A stretch of DNA of 64,000 nucleotides, taken from positions 1 to 64,000 of the forward strand of contig CAYTWB010000010.1 in the NCBI GenBank assembly GCA_964441945.1, read 5' to 3'. How positions within the stretch are numbered: the first letter of the stretch is position 1; each line of letters begins with the position of its first letter. Under the pieces are notes generated by a model that did no database searches, was not told the DNA's origin, and worked only from the letters and a program-made list of their open reading frames with translations. Made by a program: the position numbers and the translations under genes. This document shows, piece by piece, positions 62,505 to 64,000 of this stretch. Source of the stretch: JADGQM01 sp964441945 (GTDB taxonomy: Bacteria > Desulfobacterota > Syntrophobacteria > Syntrophobacterales > Syntrophobacteraceae).

Positions 62505-63446
62505 TCACCCGGCCTCTTTTAGTCGGCTGTTGTTGGAGGACGACCGTGCCAATTGTACGGAGAAATCCAGGAGCGCAGAGCTCTCTTCGAAAGCTGACTC
62601 ACAGAAATCCTTGAGGTGCAGGGCACTCCTCCTGAAATCGGCGACAAAAGCATCGAGATCAGCCTTGTTGTACCATTCTTCATAGCATTTCAGGCCCGAC
62701 CGGAGATGATTGAGGACCTCCCCGGTATAGGGGTTCATCTGAGTAATGGCTGAGTAGAGATTGGCATTTTGAGCAAAGATCCGACCAAGGAGATTCATTT
62801 CCAGCCGGTAACTGGGGCTTGTGAATTCCATCGTTTCCGCAACATCCACTTCAAGCTCCCGAAGCACCCGGCCGGTCAACATGGTGGTCACATGAAACAA
62901 CACCTGGATGATACTCATCATGTGATCATGTTTCTCGGGAGTACATTCCTTAATGCGCATTCCCTGTCTTTCAAACAGCCCGCGCAGCCCTTTCCAGTGC
63001 GATGATTCTATGCGGACCGGGCAGGCGACCATCGTTTGACCCGCGAAGGATGAAATGCTTCCGCCAAACATCGGATGCAGTCCCACGACGGATGACGGGG
63101 AGCGCAGCATGGCCTGAATGGGTTCGACTTTCAGGCTGCTCAAATCCATGAGCAACTGTTCGGGGCGAGCATCCCCAATGACCTCCCGGATGATGTTCAC
63201 CGTCTGGTGAAGCGGTACGGCAAACAACACCATGTCCGAGAGCCCCATCAATTCCCGGTTGCTCCGGTCGGAACGAGGATCTGCAACAACCACTCGATAT
63301 CCCTGGGCTTCAAAGAAACGCGCAAACAACTCTCCCATCTGGCCCATACCGCCGATGATTCCTACTGTTTTTCCCGGACCCCAACGCTGCAAATCGTCAT
63401 GTTGCCTATCAGGCGTGGAAAGGCTGTTCTCTTGCTGTTTTTGCAT
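62505..63446 (-). CDS. tyrA: Prephenate dehydrogenase
   Basis: The 313-residue TyrA enzyme converts prephenate to 4-hydroxyphenylpyruvate with NAD. The Rossmann motif GIIGGMGQMGELFARFF, the VVADP segment ending the second strand, LLMDLSSLK and GLHPMFGGSI are clear; the C-terminal helical part has HDHMMSIIQVLFHV. No chorismate mutase domain, though the N-terminal 25 residues are extra. Downstream of, and on the same strand as, the DAHP synthase gene (54 bp gap), forming an aromatic amino acid operon. Confidence 0.9.
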   Translation of the reverse strand: MQKQQENSLSTPDRQHDDLQRWGPGKTVGIIGGMGQMGELFARFFEAQGYRVVVADPRSDRSNRELMGLSDMVLFAVPLHQTVNIIREVIGDARPEQLLMDLSSLKVEPIQAMLRSPSSVVGLHPMFGGSISSFAGQTMVACPVRIESSHWKGLRGLFERQGMRIKECTPEKHDHMMSIIQVLFHVTTMLTGRVLRELEVDVAETMEFTSPSYRLEMNLLGRIFAQNANLYSAITQMNPYTGEVLNHLRSGLKCYEEWYNKADLDAFVADFRRSALHLKDFCESAFEESSALLDFSVQLARSSSNNSRLKEAG

Positions 63447-63500
63447 AGATCTTCCTTCGGATTATGTTGTTCAATGACCGCCATGAGCTGTCCCGCAGGG

Positions 63501-64000
63501 CTACATCGTTCGTCCTATTGCGCCGGCAACCCGACGGCACCCTTCCATCATCTCCGCAAAATCCTTTGGGCGAAGAGACTGCGGACCATCGCTGAATGCC
63601 TCCTCCGGCCTCACGTGCACTTCTACGAGCAGACCGTCAGCACCGGCTGCAACCGCCGCCTTCGCAACCGCCGAGACCAGGTCCGCCCGGCCGACCGCAT
63701 GGCTTGGATCCACAATAACCGGTAGATGGGTCAATTGTTTGAGCAAGGGAATGGCACTGATGTCCAGGGTGTTGCGGGTTTCCGTCTCAAAGGTTCGAAT
63801 TCCCCGTTCACAGAGGATCACTTTTTCGTTGCCCTGGGCCAGGATGTACTCCGCGGACATGAGAAGCTCCTTGATCGTGGCACACATCCCACGTTTCAGG
63901 ATCACCGGCCTCTCGGTATTGCCAACCTCGGTCAGCAGTCTGAAATTCTGCATGTTCCGAGTTCCAATCTGTATGATGTCGGCATATCTGCTGACCAGAA
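63501..64000 (-). CDS. DAHP synthase (3-deoxy-7-phosphoheptulonate synthase), 5' end beyond the window
   Basis: The frame is open to the right edge, so the N-terminus is missing. The visible 165 residues include SRYADIIQIGTRNMQNF, VILKRGMCATIKEL, VILCERGIRTFE, the VIVDPSHAVGRADLV motif with its metal His, and GLLVEVHVRPEEAFSDGPQSL. These mark the AroF/KdsA-like family of DAHP synthases, the first step of the shikimate pathway. With tyrA downstream, it makes an aromatic biosynthesis operon. Feedback regulation cannot be judged without the N-terminal part. Confidence 0.93.
   Translation of the reverse strand, partial: LVSRYADIIQIGTRNMQNFRLLTEVGNTERPVILKRGMCATIKELLMSAEYILAQGNEKVILCERGIRTFETETRNTLDISAIPLLKQLTHLPVIVDPSHAVGRADLVSAVAKAAVAAGADGLLVEVHVRPEEAFSDGPQSLRPKDFAEMMEGCRRVAGAIGRTM

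Overview
The window looks like a chromosomal piece of an anaerobic member of the Desulfobacterota (old deltaproteobacteria), most likely a sulfate-reducing or syntrophic lineage. This is inferred from gene content and not from a marker gene. The content includes a Tat-exported, selenocysteine-containing formate dehydrogenase pair without a membrane subunit, a selenocysteine-containing SelD, UbiA/UbiD-type genes that fit menaquinone synthesis, hopanoid genes, a branched-chain amino acid ABC transporter, sigma-54 regulation and many TTCCGGC palindromes. Genes are dense, on both strands, and mostly housekeeping or metabolic. No phage, plasmid or CRISPR signal was seen.

Layout. 0-1.6 kb: two tandem small secreted cysteine-containing proteins whose 3' ends are identical at DNA level. 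1.6-5.6 kb: PutA and a LysM-amidase lipoprotein. 5.9-14.2 kb: a complete formate dehydrogenase locus (FmdE/MoeA fusion, ModE-like regulator, FdhD, selenoprotein FdhA, FdhB, FdhE). 14.2-17.2 kb: a divergent KptA-like protein, tRNA-Gly, a DHH phosphoesterase and RNase HI. 17.2-20.3 kb: a two-component pair whose sigma-54 regulator carries a winged helix where a Fis-type helix is normal. 20.3-27.3 kb: RarA and livFGMHK, with two inverted copies of a MITE-like element bracketing livMH. 27.5-30.4 kb: hpnA, hpnH and a CruF-like carotenoid/isoprenoid membrane protein. 30.5-33.9 kb: a giant MalT/SARP-type regulator.

34.3-38.2 kb: a CBS protein, then a three-gene operon of exported hydrolases around an ICMT-like membrane protein; no described system matches it as far as I know. 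38.2-39.5 kb: palindromes and decayed sequence. 39.5-42.9 kb: an MBL-fold protein, selenoprotein SelD and a cysteine desulfurase, which together look like a selenium-supply operon serving the FdhA selenocysteine. 43.4-45.9 kb: a polar amino acid ABC transporter without its ATPase. 45.9-50.6 kb: nucleoside phosphorylase-like protein, GDPD, a FabH-like enzyme, a RelA/SpoT-reminiscent unknown and an HTH/coiled-coil protein. 50.6-56.3 kb: AI-2E family transporter, TPR lipoprotein, a class A PBP whose transpeptidase motifs are all broken, and RlmD. 56.5-59.8 kb: UbiA, UbiD and a DtxR-type regulator. 59.8-64 kb: a hybrid signalling kinase, TyrA and a DAHP synthase cut by the right edge.

The strongest functional theme is formate metabolism: export by Tat, sulfur transfer by FdhD, folding by FdhE, molybdenum-cofactor handling by the FmdE/MoeA fusion and ModE-like protein, and selenium activation by SelD. 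The formate electrons probably go to periplasmic c-type cytochromes, because no membrane cytochrome subunit is encoded here.
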